Part shown: positions 11,720-19,579 of the stretch, in pieces | Position numbering within the stretch: the stretch's first letter is position 1 | How the letters are laid out: every line of letters begins with the position of its first letter | Assembly (NCBI RefSeq): GCF_022865105.1 | Contig: NZ_JAKNYM010000001.1 | Coordinates: 434,001-498,000, forward strand | DNA from: Sphingomicrobium astaxanthinifaciens | GTDB taxonomy: Bacteria; Pseudomonadota; Alphaproteobacteria; Sphingomonadales; Sphingomonadaceae | Length of the DNA: 64,000 nt | Direction of reading: 5' to 3' | Notes under the pieces: generated by a model | Database searches by the model: none | What the model was told of the DNA's origin: nothing | The model's input: the letters and a program-made list of their open reading frames with translations, nothing else | Position numbers and translations under genes: made by a program

Positions 11720-12304
11720 CTATCGCACCACGCGCGACCAGACGATCGTCTCGACCCGCCGCACCCCGACGCGATGTAGGGCACTGGCGCAAGCATTCAA
11801 CGTCCCCCCGGTGGTCCGCACGTCGTCGACGAGGATGACCGTACGCCCTTCGACCAGCGAGCGGGTGGCCACGAAGGCGCCGCGGACCTGCGCCTGGCGC
11901 TGGCGCACGGTCATCTGGCGCAACGGGCGGGTGGCCCGGGTCCGCTCGAGCGCGCGGCTCGACCACTCATGGCCCGTGCGCGCCGCCAGCGCGGCCGCCA
12001 GCAGCCCCGCCTGGTTGAACCCCCGGTGCCAGATCCGCCAGCGGTGCAGCGGCACGGGGACGAGCAGCGGCGCGTCGGTCCTTCCCGCCGCCAGGCGCCG
12101 CGCCATCGCCGAGGCCATCGTCCGCGCGAGCGCGACGCGCCGCCCATGCTTCAATTTCATCGCCAGCTGCCGCGATACCTCGCCATAGGTCGTCGCCGCC
12201 CAGCAGGCCTCGATCGGTCCCGGCGCGGCAAGGCAGGCGGCGCAATCCTCGGCGTCGGTCGGCTCGAGCGGCAGCGCGCACCGCGTACAGCACCGCTCGG
12301 TCAA
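11720..12304 (-). CDS. comF: ComF-family phosphoribosyltransferase, main part (frameshifted)
   Basis: The bulk of a ComF/GntX protein: a Cys-rich segment (CCTRC, CAAC), then a type I phosphoribosyltransferase domain with LLVPVPLHRWRIWHRGFNQA and the PRPP loop VILVDDVRTTGGTL. It carries no natural start: its first plausible codon here is a TTG inside DWLTERCC. The expected N-terminus lies directly upstream in another frame (see 12301-12429). Joining them needs one extra base near the C-runs at 12340-12343 or 12346-12349. Either the gene is broken, a sequencing indel is present, or the ribosome slips. ComF proteins are tied to DNA uptake, though many act elsewhere. Confidence 0.8.
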   Translation of the reverse strand: MTERCCTRCALPLEPTDAEDCAACLAAPGPIEACWAATTYGEVSRQLAMKLKHGRRVALARTMASAMARRLAAGRTDAPLLVPVPLHRWRIWHRGFNQAGLLAAALAARTGHEWSSRALERTRATRPLRQMTVRQRQAQVRGAFVATRSLVEGRTVILVDDVRTTGGTLNACASALHRVGVRRVETIVWSRVVR

Positions 12305-12429
12305 CCAGTCGACACTGACAAAGCAGGACGCGCAAAACTCCCCGACCCCGGCACGATGTCCCCGCAGCCGGCGCAGCGCGGCGGCAACACGAGATCGAGC
12401 AGCAGACGTGGCAAGGCGAGGTCCGTCAT
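12301..12429 (-). pseudogene. comF: N-terminal fragment of comF in the wrong frame
   Basis: From the ATG at 12427-12429 the frame reads MTDLALPRLLLDLVLPPRCA and a first CAGC zinc pair, exactly a ComF N-terminus, then loses register after IVPGSGSF and stops at TGA 12301-12303. In the next frame the same DNA reads EFCASCFVSVDWLTERCC, the missing continuation with the second zinc pair. So the fragment and the gene at 11720 are one coding unit interrupted by a one-base shift. Confidence 0.75.
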
Positions 12430-12471
12430 CGCTCCCTTGTCGCGCGCGCGCCCATCTTGCACAAGCCGCCC

Positions 12472-13263
12472 ATGCCGAACCTGTTCGATTCCGACCTTCG
12501 CGCCCTGCGGCGTGCCCGCGCGTGGCGACTTGGCCCCCCCGCCTTTCTCGCCGATCGCGTGATCGAGGACATGACCGACCGGCTGGCGGCGATGAACCGC
12601 CCGTTTCCCCGGGCGCTGCTCATCGGGACGCTCGCCGGCGCCGCGCTCGACCGCTTCGCGCCGTTCGTCGATCGGCTCGATCGGGTCGATCCCAGCGCCC
12701 TCGTTGCCGAACACACCGACGCTCGCGCCATCGCGGAGGACGCGCTCGACGCGGTCGGCACCTATGACCTCGTCATCGCGCTTGGGACGCTCGATACCGT
12801 CGCCGACCTGCCCGAGACGTTGACCCGCCTGCGGCTCCTGCTCAAGCCCGATCGGCCTTTGCTCGGGGTCATGCCCGGGGGCGAGACGCTGCCGGTGCTG
12901 CGGCGCGTCATGCGCGCTGCCGACCGCGTCACCGGGCGCGCCAGTCCGCACGTCCATCCGCGGATCGAACCCGCCGCGCTGGCCGACCTGCTCGCGCAAG
13001 CCGGGCTGGTCATGCCCGTGGTCGATATCGACCGTCTCCGGCTTGCCTATCGCGGGCTTGGCGCGCTGCTGAGGGACCTGCGCGCGGCGGGCGCGACCAA
13101 CCTTCTTGCCGAACGCGATCGCAAGGCGCTCGACCGCCTTGCCTACCGCGCCGCATCGGACGCCTTCGCGCAGGAAGCGGACGCATCGGGACGAACGGTC
13201 GAGACCTTCGAGCTGCTCCACTTCCACGGCTGGAGCCCGGGCGCGGCCGACACCGTGCTCTAG
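12472..13263 (+). CDS. SAM-methyltransferase-fold protein, NDUFAF5-like
   Basis: A 263-residue protein with a Rossmann methyltransferase fold. The N-terminal helix FDSDLRALRRARAWRLG followed by ADRVIEDMTDRL is characteristic of the group related to NDUFAF5, a complex I assembly factor in mitochondria. The glycine-rich SAM loop is poor (LLIGTLAGAAL in place of DLGxGxG), and the later motifs YDLVIALGTLDTVADLP and LRLLLKPDRPLLGVMPGG are intact. In NDUFAF5 the fold serves an arginine hydroxylase activity, so loss of a clean SAM site may be meaningful. The start is the ATG at 12472; the open frame adds a TTG five codons earlier. It is divergent from comF, 42 bases apart. Confidence 0.75.
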   Translation: MPNLFDSDLRALRRARAWRLGPPAFLADRVIEDMTDRLAAMNRPFPRALLIGTLAGAALDRFAPFVDRLDRVDPSALVAEHTDARAIAEDALDAVGTYDLVIALGTLDTVADLPETLTRLRLLLKPDRPLLGVMPGGETLPVLRRVMRAADRVTGRASPHVHPRIEPAALADLLAQAGLVMPVVDIDRLRLAYRGLGALLRDLRAAGATNLLAERDRKALDRLAYRAASDAFAQEADASGRTVETFELLHFHGWSPGAADTVL

Positions 13264-13349
13264 CCCGGGTTAACCACCCCGCCCCGACACTTCCTTAACC
13301 CTTTCTGGGTAAACATCGCCGCGTGGACCAGACCAGAAGGAGGATGGCG

Positions 13350-13529
13350 GTGGCTATCCGAAAGCTTTTTCGCACCCTCACGCTTAGTGAGCGCGGTGCG
13401 ACGGCCATCGAATATGGCCTGATCGCGGCGTTGATCGTCATTGCTGTGATGGGCGGGCTAAGCGCGCTCGGCGGCGGCTCGGGCGGCATGTGGGGCGACC
13501 TCGGCGATATCGCCAACGAACACCTCTAA
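13350..13529 (+). CDS. Flp-family type IVb pilin
   Basis: A 59-residue prepilin. A short basic leader precedes ERG-ATAIEYGLIAALIVIAVM; cleavage by a TadV-type peptidase would fall after the Gly, with Glu5 of the mature protein in place. The rest is a hydrophobic helix and a Gly-rich tail. I chose GTG at 13350 because AGAAGGAGG (13335-13343) then lies six bases upstream; ATG at 13344 would abut the ribosome site, and GTG at 13323 adds seven unlikely residues. No other tad/cpa genes are in the window, so this may be an orphan or distant from its cluster. Confidence 0.88.
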   Translation: MAIRKLFRTLTLSERGATAIEYGLIAALIVIAVMGGLSALGGGSGGMWGDLGDIANEHL

Positions 13530-13582
13530 AGCCCGGTAGGCCGCGCCCGGGGCGCAACCCGACCGATCCGCTCTCGTCGGCG

Positions 13583-15052
13583 CTACCGCCGGCCGTAAAC
13601 CACCAGTTTCACCTTCTGTCCGGGGGTGAGTGTGCTGCCGCTGTCCATCGAATTGAGCACGAGGAACCGCTCGAGCTGGTAGTTGTTGTAGGCCATCCGC
13701 CGCGCAAGCGACTGGGGGGTGTCGCCGCGCTGGACCGTCACAATGTCGATCACGCGGGGACGGATCGCGGCCGCTTCCTGCGCGCTGATCGGTCGCAGCG
13801 ATCCGACCATTCCCGAAAACGGCCCGATACCCTGTCCGGCCGGGGTCAGCATCGCAAAATGGTAGGCGGTGTCAGCGTCCCAGCGATAGGCCATCACCGA
13901 CAGGTCGACTGCCCCGTTGCCGCTATTGACCCGCGTGGTGGTATAGGCGGCGGGAATGCCGTTGACCGTGGTCGTGCGCGGCTGCGGAATGCTGACCGGC
14001 GCCTGCTGCCCGACGATCCCGCGAATGACCCCGGCGATATAGGTGTCGAGATTGCCGTTGAACGGAGCAAGGCTGAACTGCGCCTGTCCCGACTGGCCCA
14101 TGATCGACACCGCGCGCGTCCCGTTCTGCATCCGGAAACCGGTCGGGATCCGGAATTGCAGGCGCAGGTCGGGGTGGGTGAAGGTTCGCCCGTCGACAAT
14201 CCCTTGCGCGGGGTCGTCATCGACCATGATCCCCTCGATGCGCGACAGGAACTCATCGCGATCGCGGATCCCGCTCCCGGCGCGCCCGGTCTGCCGCGCC
14301 AACTCGATGGCGCGCGCGGTCCGGTTTTCGCTCAGGGGGTGCGTGCGCGCCCATTCGGGGGTCGAGCGGGTGTCATTGCCCTGGAGCCGCGCCTCGAGCG
14401 CCGATGCGCGGCCGAGCGAGTTGAGCATCGAGGCGGCCGCGAGCGGGTCATAGCCTGCCGCCGACATGTAGCCGATCCCGAGCGTATCCGATTCATATTC
14501 CTGCTCGCGGCTGTAGCTCAGCGTGTTCAGCGTGGCATATTGCTGCGCGCCCTGCGCAAGCAGGTTGCCAAGCCCGCTATCGCCGCCGATCACGCTGCCC
14601 GCGATCGCGCCGAGCACCCCGAGCACCGAATTGCGCTGCGCGCGCGCCTGCCGAGCCTGGCTATGGTCGGCAGCGATATGCCCGACCTCGTGACCGAGCA
14701 CGAAGGCCAGTTCGGCCTCGTCCTCCATCAGCCCAAGCAACTCGCGGGTCACATAGATCCGGCCGCCCGGCACCGCGAAGGCGTTCTCGACCGGCGCGTT
14801 GAGCGTCGTGAAGCGATAGGCCGCAGCGGCGTTGGGGGTCGCCGATCGCACCGCCACGGTGTCGCCGACCTGCTCGACATAGGCGCCGAGCGATCCGCCG
14901 AGCGCGCCACCGAATTCGGCGACGACGGCGTCATGCTGGCGCTCGGCAATCTGCGCTTCCTGGGGCGAGATCGCCGGGTCGGCGATCGGCGTGGCGCAGG
15001 AGGCAAGGGCGAGGCTGCTCGCGCTGGTCAGGATAGTTGCAAAAAGGCGCAT
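13583..15052 (-). CDS. M48-family metalloprotease lipoprotein with C-terminal LysM-like domain
   Basis: A 489-residue exported zinc protease related to BepA/LoiP. A lipoprotein signal ends LALASC. The HExxH motif is in FVLGHEVGHIAADHS, with the third ligand Glu in YSREQEYESDTLG. The last 50 residues, including VQRGDTPQSLARRM and LNSMDSGSTLTPGQKVKLVVYG, resemble a LysM domain that binds cell wall. Likely role: outer-membrane protein quality control. I start at ATG 15050-15052, which has GGAG at normal spacing; GTG two codons earlier is less well placed. Confidence 0.92.
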   Translation of the reverse strand: MRLFATILTSASSLALASCATPIADPAISPQEAQIAERQHDAVVAEFGGALGGSLGAYVEQVGDTVAVRSATPNAAAAYRFTTLNAPVENAFAVPGGRIYVTRELLGLMEDEAELAFVLGHEVGHIAADHSQARQARAQRNSVLGVLGAIAGSVIGGDSGLGNLLAQGAQQYATLNTLSYSREQEYESDTLGIGYMSAAGYDPLAAASMLNSLGRASALEARLQGNDTRSTPEWARTHPLSENRTARAIELARQTGRAGSGIRDRDEFLSRIEGIMVDDDPAQGIVDGRTFTHPDLRLQFRIPTGFRMQNGTRAVSIMGQSGQAQFSLAPFNGNLDTYIAGVIRGIVGQQAPVSIPQPRTTTVNGIPAAYTTTRVNSGNGAVDLSVMAYRWDADTAYHFAMLTPAGQGIGPFSGMVGSLRPISAQEAAAIRPRVIDIVTVQRGDTPQSLARRMAYNNYQLERFLVLNSMDSGSTLTPGQKVKLVVYGRR

Positions 15053-15165
15053 CGACACTCTCCGACATGGACCGTCATCCGCGCGCCCTATCCGGGCGCC
15101 GGTTCTGACGCATCAACCTAAATCGGAAAGCCTTGGTTCCTCGGCTGCTCGAACGTGCCGCCCGA

Positions 15166-16107
15166 TCAGCTCATGCTGAGGAACTTGAGCCGGCGCTGTC
15201 GCCGCAGTTCCTCGGCGCTCATCGTCCCGAGCGTGGCCAATTCCTCGGCGATCGCGCGCTTGAGCGTTTCCATCGCGCGAGAGGGATTGCGGTGCGCCCC
15301 GCCTTCGGGTTCGGGGACGATCCGGTCGATCACCCCCAGCCGCTCGAGGTCATTGGCGGTGATCCGCATCGCCTCGGCCGCCTCGGCCGCCTTGTCCGCG
15401 GTGCGCCACAGGATCGAGGCGCATCCTTCGGGCGAGATCACCGAATAGACGGCATGCTCGAACATCAGCACGCGGTTGGCGGCCGCAATCGCGATCGCGC
15501 CCCCCGAGCCGCCCTCGCCGACGATCGTCGCGACCATCGGCACCTTGAGTTCGAGGCACTGCTCGGTCGCGCGGGCGATCGCCTCGGCCTGCCCGCGCTC
15601 CTCCGCCTGCACCCCGGGAAAGGCACCCGGCGTGTCGACCAGCGAGACCACCGGCAGCCCGAACCGATCGGCCAGCCGCATCATCCGGATCGCCTTGCGA
15701 TAGCCCTCGGGCTTGGCCATCCCGAAATTATGCTTGAGCCGGCTCGCCGTATCGGCCCCTTTCTCGTGCCCGATCAGCATCACCCGGCGCCCCTCGATCC
15801 GGGCCAGCCCGCCGACGATGGCGGCATCCTCGGCAAACGCCCGGTCCCCCGCGAGCGGGACGAAGTCCTCGGCGATCCCCGCGACATAGTCCTTGAAATG
15901 GGGGCGCTCGGGGTGCCGCGCGACCTGCGCCTTCTGCCACGGCGAAAGCTTCGAATAGGTGTCGCGCAGGAGGCGCGAGGCCTTCCCCTCGAGGCGTTCG
16001 ATGTCGCTCGACAGGTCGACATCGCTCTTGGTGGCGGTCTCGCGCAATTCGGCGACGCGGGCTTCGAGTTCGGCAATCGGCCGCTCGAAATCGAGATAGC
16101 TGCTCAT
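15166..16107 (-). CDS. accA: Acetyl-CoA carboxylase carboxyltransferase subunit alpha
   Basis: A 313-residue AccA, half of the carboxyltransferase that makes malonyl-CoA for fatty acid synthesis (partner AccD not in this window). Family landmarks: YLDFERPIAELEARV at the N-terminus, RPHFKDYVAGIAEDFVPLAGDR, LIGHEKG, VVSLVDTPGAFPGVQAEERGQ and GEGGSGGAIAIAAANRVLM. Start taken at ATG 16105-16107 (another ATG directly precedes it). It follows xerD by 37 bases on the same strand. Confidence 0.97.
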   Translation of the reverse strand: MSSYLDFERPIAELEARVAELRETATKSDVDLSSDIERLEGKASRLLRDTYSKLSPWQKAQVARHPERPHFKDYVAGIAEDFVPLAGDRAFAEDAAIVGGLARIEGRRVMLIGHEKGADTASRLKHNFGMAKPEGYRKAIRMMRLADRFGLPVVSLVDTPGAFPGVQAEERGQAEAIARATEQCLELKVPMVATIVGEGGSGGAIAIAAANRVLMFEHAVYSVISPEGCASILWRTADKAAEAAEAMRITANDLERLGVIDRIVPEPEGGAHRNPSRAMETLKRAIAEELATLGTMSAEELRRQRRLKFLSMS

Positions 16108-16144
16108 CATCGACTTCGCGCCTAGCGCCCCTGCCTTGTCGCCG

Positions 16145-17038
16145 TCAATCGCTCTCGCCGCGATGCCGCCGGGCCAGCGGATGGCGCTCGTTGACGAGTT
16201 CGACCAGCCGCCGACTGTCGACATGGGTATAGATCTGCGTGGTGGCGATGTCGGCGTGCCCCAGCAGCGCCTGTAGCGTGCGCAGATCGGCGCCGCCCTC
16301 GAGCAGGTGCGTGGCGAAGGCGTGACGCAACACGTGCGGGCTGACCCGCTCGGGCGCGATGCCGACGCGCGCGGCCATCGCCCGGACGATCTGGAACAGC
16401 CGCACCCGCGAAAGGGGGCCCCTGCCGCCCGGGAACAGCCACGGCGAATCGTCCGCCCCGTCGAGCCAGTTCGCGATCGCCCGGTGCGCGGCGTCGGAAA
16501 TCGGCACGAGCCGCTCTTTCTCGCCCTTCCCGCGCAGGATCAGGAAGGGGTCGCTGCGCCGCACCGAGCGCCGCGGCAGGCTCACGAGCTCGCTTGCCCG
16601 CAGCCCCGATCCATAGAGCAGTTCGAGCAGCGCGTGGTTGCGCCGTGCGAGCGGCGCGCCCGCGACGGCGCGCTCGGCGGCATCACTGAGCATCGCCGCG
16701 ACTTCCTCGGTCGACAACAATCGGGGGAGCGGTCGCTTGACCTTGGGCCGCGGCAACCCATCCGACGGGTCGTCGGCGCGCAGCCCCTCCTCGACGAGGA
16801 AGCCGTAAAAACGGCGCAGGGCGCTTGACCGGCGCGCCACCGTTGCGGCGGCCAGCGCGGTCCACTGCCCCCCCAGCGCTTTGAGCGCTTCGGCATCGGC
16901 CGCGCCGAGCGACCCGAGCACCGCCGCCGCTGCCGCCAGGTCGCCGCGATAGGCCGCCAGCGTGTGGCGCGAGGCGCCGGCCTCGGCGGCGAGCATGTCG
17001 CAGAAGCGATCGACCAGCGCGCGGTCGTCGGGGCTCAC
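16145..17038 (-). CDS. xerD: Site-specific tyrosine recombinase XerD-type
   Basis: A 297-residue tyrosine recombinase for chromosome dimer resolution. Catalytic residues: Arg in SGLRASELVSL, Lys in GKGEKERLVPI, His-x-x-Arg in HVLRHAFATHLLEGG, His in LLGHADIATTQIY with the Tyr nucleophile in the same segment (TQIYTHV). An N-terminal SAM-like core-binding domain covers about 1-95. The GTG at 17036-17038 overlaps the TGA of the upstream gene (17035-17037), so the genes are translationally coupled. XerC cannot be fully excluded; the accA neighbour favours XerD. Confidence 0.9.
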   Translation of the reverse strand: MSPDDRALVDRFCDMLAAEAGASRHTLAAYRGDLAAAAAVLGSLGAADAEALKALGGQWTALAAATVARRSSALRRFYGFLVEEGLRADDPSDGLPRPKVKRPLPRLLSTEEVAAMLSDAAERAVAGAPLARRNHALLELLYGSGLRASELVSLPRRSVRRSDPFLILRGKGEKERLVPISDAAHRAIANWLDGADDSPWLFPGGRGPLSRVRLFQIVRAMAARVGIAPERVSPHVLRHAFATHLLEGGADLRTLQALLGHADIATTQIYTHVDSRRLVELVNERHPLARRHRGESD

Positions 17039-18837
17039 AGCCGCGCGATCGCCTCGGCTGCGATCATGCGCGCGAGGAAGTCCTGCTCCACCGCCACCAA
17101 CGCGGCGACGATGTGCCGGAGGTAGAGCGGGGGAATGCCATCGATGTCGGCCGCCTGCAGCGCGGTGGCGGCGAGCAGGATCACCGTCGCACCCTCGCCG
17201 CGCGCTGCGGCGGCATCGAGCATCCGCGTGAGGCGGGTCTCGCCATCGAGACCGAACTTCTCGTCGTCGCTGATCCGGCTGGCGAGCGCGGGATCGATCC
17301 GACCGAGTCCTGCGAGCATCGCGACCAGCATCGCGCTGCGCGGCTTGCCGTCGGCCTCGTCGCGGGCGACGAAGTCGCGCAGCCGGTCGGCTCCCAGCCC
17401 CAGCCCGTCGACCTGCGGCAGCGCCAGCACCAGCTGCGCCCAGGCGGAATCGGCCTCGGCCTCGTCCATCGCCACGATCGTCGGGCCCCAAGCTGCGGCC
17501 TGTTCGACAAAGCCGGAAGTGAGCATCGCGGCGATCAGGTCGCTCGCGGCATCGGCATGACGATCGGACGGCGTGATCTGCGCGGCCGCCAGCGCGGTCG
17601 CCGCGCGCGAGGCGAGCCGCTCGTGCGGACCCTCGCCGATCGACCAGAAGTCGCGCATCGCCGCAATGCGGTCGGCCTCGCTGCGCGCGACGAAAGTCCG
17701 CCGCAACTGGAATGCCTCGCTCGCACCTCTCTCCTCAGGCGGCAGATAATCATAGTCGACCGCGTAGAGATCGACCAACGCCTGTCCCGAAAAGACGCCC
17801 AGCCCGGTGGCGGTACGGGCGAATGGGAGCCGCTGCGACGAGGTGAGCAGCGGGGCTCTCGCGGCCCACGCGGCCACGCGCGGTCTCGCGCCCTGCATCA
17901 GTCGGTCCGGGGGCAACAGCCCGGTCGCGCCGGCCAGCCCGAAACGCCAGCTGTTGAGGCGATCGACGCTGTCCCACTCGAGGGTCACCGCCCGCCCCGT
18001 GCCGGCACCGGCGCCCACCAGCTTGTCGACCAGCGCCAGGTCGATCGCATCGGCCTCGCCGCCGCGGCGCGCGCGCGCGATCGCGTCGGAGGCGATTTCG
18101 GGTTGCGCCGACAGCGCCGCGCACATCGCCCGGACGAGCGGCTCGGCATCGGGCTCGGCATCGTCGAGCCGGGGCGCCACCGGGCAGGCCGCGGCCGGGT
18201 CGGCGGTCGCCAGCGCCACCTGCAGCGCGACCTGCGCGAGCTTGGCGGAAAAACGATCGGGGTCCGTCCCCGCGAGCAGCAGTCGCGCCGCGTCGGCTTC
18301 CCCCATGCGCAGCAACAACCACGCGCGCTCGGCCAGCCAGTCCTGCATCTCTACCTCGCGCGGGGCGGGCGCTTCGGCAAGCAGCGCGTTGCGCAGCGCG
18401 ATATGCCCCCAGCGCGAGGCCAGCGGCACATCGAGGCGGCGCATCAGCGTCTTGTGGGACAGCCCCTCGACCGTCCCCCACGGCGCCTCGCCGGCAAAGC
18501 CAAAGGCGGCATTCGAGGCGGCGAACACGCCGGCGGTCTCGAGCGCGTCGGGCGCCTCCTCGGTGGTCGGCGCGGTGTCGGCCCGCGCCTCCCCTTCCAG
18601 CGCCTGCACGCTCGGCTCCTCGATCGGATCGGCGATGGGGTCGGACCCGGCGACCGACCGGTCGCGCGGCTCGGGCACGGGGCGGGAGGGCGCCGGGCGC
18701 GGCGGGCTCGTCGGAGCCGGCGGCGGCGTCTCGAAACCTGGTGGCAGAAGCGATTCGGGGGTTTCGGGTGCTGCCACCGCGGCGCTCAGCGCGAGGAGGC
18801 TGCCCGCGCCCGCGAACAGCCAGCCGCTATTGCACAT
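17035..18837 (-). CDS. Large secreted protein of unknown function
   Basis: A 600-residue exported protein. A signal peptide (about 1-23, ending AAVAAP) is followed by a Pro-rich stretch (about 25-65, rich in PPP and PRPxPSRP) and then some 500 residues of Ala-rich helical sequence, suggestive of helical-repeat (TPR-like) packing, with no catalytic motif I can name. I recall similar sphingomonad genes annotated as antifreeze glycopeptide polyprotein, a label that reflects composition only. Its ATG at 18835-18837 lies inside the end of the 54-residue gene upstream and its stop overlaps xerD, so the three genes look coupled. Confidence 0.8.
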   Translation of the reverse strand: MCNSGWLFAGAGSLLALSAAVAAPETPESLLPPGFETPPPAPTSPPRPAPSRPVPEPRDRSVAGSDPIADPIEEPSVQALEGEARADTAPTTEEAPDALETAGVFAASNAAFGFAGEAPWGTVEGLSHKTLMRRLDVPLASRWGHIALRNALLAEAPAPREVEMQDWLAERAWLLLRMGEADAARLLLAGTDPDRFSAKLAQVALQVALATADPAAACPVAPRLDDAEPDAEPLVRAMCAALSAQPEIASDAIARARRGGEADAIDLALVDKLVGAGAGTGRAVTLEWDSVDRLNSWRFGLAGATGLLPPDRLMQGARPRVAAWAARAPLLTSSQRLPFARTATGLGVFSGQALVDLYAVDYDYLPPEERGASEAFQLRRTFVARSEADRIAAMRDFWSIGEGPHERLASRAATALAAAQITPSDRHADAASDLIAAMLTSGFVEQAAAWGPTIVAMDEAEADSAWAQLVLALPQVDGLGLGADRLRDFVARDEADGKPRSAMLVAMLAGLGRIDPALASRISDDEKFGLDGETRLTRMLDAAAARGEGATVILLAATALQAADIDGIPPLYLRHIVAALVAVEQDFLARMIAAEAIARL

Positions 18838-18991
18838 CGCCACCGAGAACGACCTCTTCCTCGATGGTCTGCACCGGCTCTTCCGAAGCCATGCTCGAGA
18901 ACAGAAAGAGTGCGCCGACGATCAGCGCGATGACGAGGGCGAGGATGAACGGCCCCTTGGGGCGGCGTTTCTTGGGTCCGGCAAGGTTCAT
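18827..18991 (-). CDS. Small single-pass membrane protein (54 aa)
   Basis: MNLAGPKKRRPKGP, a basic cytoplasmic head, then one strong membrane segment (about 15-35, FILALVIALIVGALFLFS) and an acidic tail ending VVLGGDVQ. The start ATG is 18989-18991. The last 11 bases overlap the start of the next gene in another frame. The positive-inside head and acidic outside tail give an N-in topology. No function is known to me. Overlap with the secreted protein suggests they act together at the envelope. It is divergent from aroK (48 bases). Confidence 0.75.
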   Translation of the reverse strand: MNLAGPKKRRPKGPFILALVIALIVGALFLFSSMASEEPVQTIEEEVVLGGDVQ

Positions 18992-19039
18992 GAGACAGGC
19001 TTTTGCCTTAGCGCGCGCAGACAGTATAGCCCCTTCTCG

Positions 19040-19579
19040 ATGACACATCGTCTCGCCTCCCGTCTCGACCGCTCGGTCGTCCTCGTCGGCCTCATGGGTG
19101 CGGGCAAGTCGACGGTCGGGCGCCGGCTTGCCCGTCGCCTCGGTCTCGACTTCGTCGACAGCGACGATGCGATTGCCGATGCGTCGGGCTATTCGGCCGC
19201 CGAAGTATTCGAGCGGTTCGGGGAAACCGAGTTTCGCGATGGCGAACGTCGCCTCGTGGCGCGACTGGCGGGCGGCCCCGTTTGCGTAATTGCGACCGGG
19301 GGCGGCGCCTTCGTCGACCCCCAGACGCGCACATTGCTCAACCGCGACTGCATCACCGTCTGGCTCGATGCCCCGATCGAGATCCTTGCCGAGCGCACCG
19401 GTCGGCGCGATACGCGTCCGCTGCTGCGCGGGGGCGGGCGCGAGCAGAAATTGCGGCAATTGCTCGAGCAGCGGCGTAAGCTCTATGCCGAGGCCCATCT
19501 GCGCATCGAGAGCAGCAAGAGCGCGCATGTCGACGTTGTCGATCGCATCATCGCGGCCCTGGAAGAGCATCTGGCATGA
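19040..19579 (+). CDS. aroK: Shikimate kinase
   Basis: A 179-residue shikimate kinase for the chorismate pathway. P-loop GLMGAGKSTVG about 19-29, shikimate-binding Asp/Arg in VDSDDAI and FRDGERR, GGGAFVDP, and the lid motif RRDTRPLLRG. A longer open frame upstream is antisense to the previous gene and not used. Its TGA overlaps the aroB start (ATGA), so the two steps of the pathway are translationally coupled. Confidence 0.96.
   Translation: MTHRLASRLDRSVVLVGLMGAGKSTVGRRLARRLGLDFVDSDDAIADASGYSAAEVFERFGETEFRDGERRLVARLAGGPVCVIATGGGAFVDPQTRTLLNRDCITVWLDAPIEILAERTGRRDTRPLLRGGGREQKLRQLLEQRRKLYAEAHLRIESSKSAHVDVVDRIIAALEEHLA

Noticed and set aside
12301-13227. A 308-codon minus-strand frame ending in the comF N-terminus
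   Set aside because: Only its last 42 codons, from ATG 12427, are real comF. The rest is antisense to the NDUFAF5-like gene.
17113-19039. Plus-strand frames of 590-606 codons opposite the secreted protein, one of them running into aroK
   Set aside because: Composition is antisense-like (Arg/Gly/Ser); aroK begins at 19040 with a proper P-loop domain.
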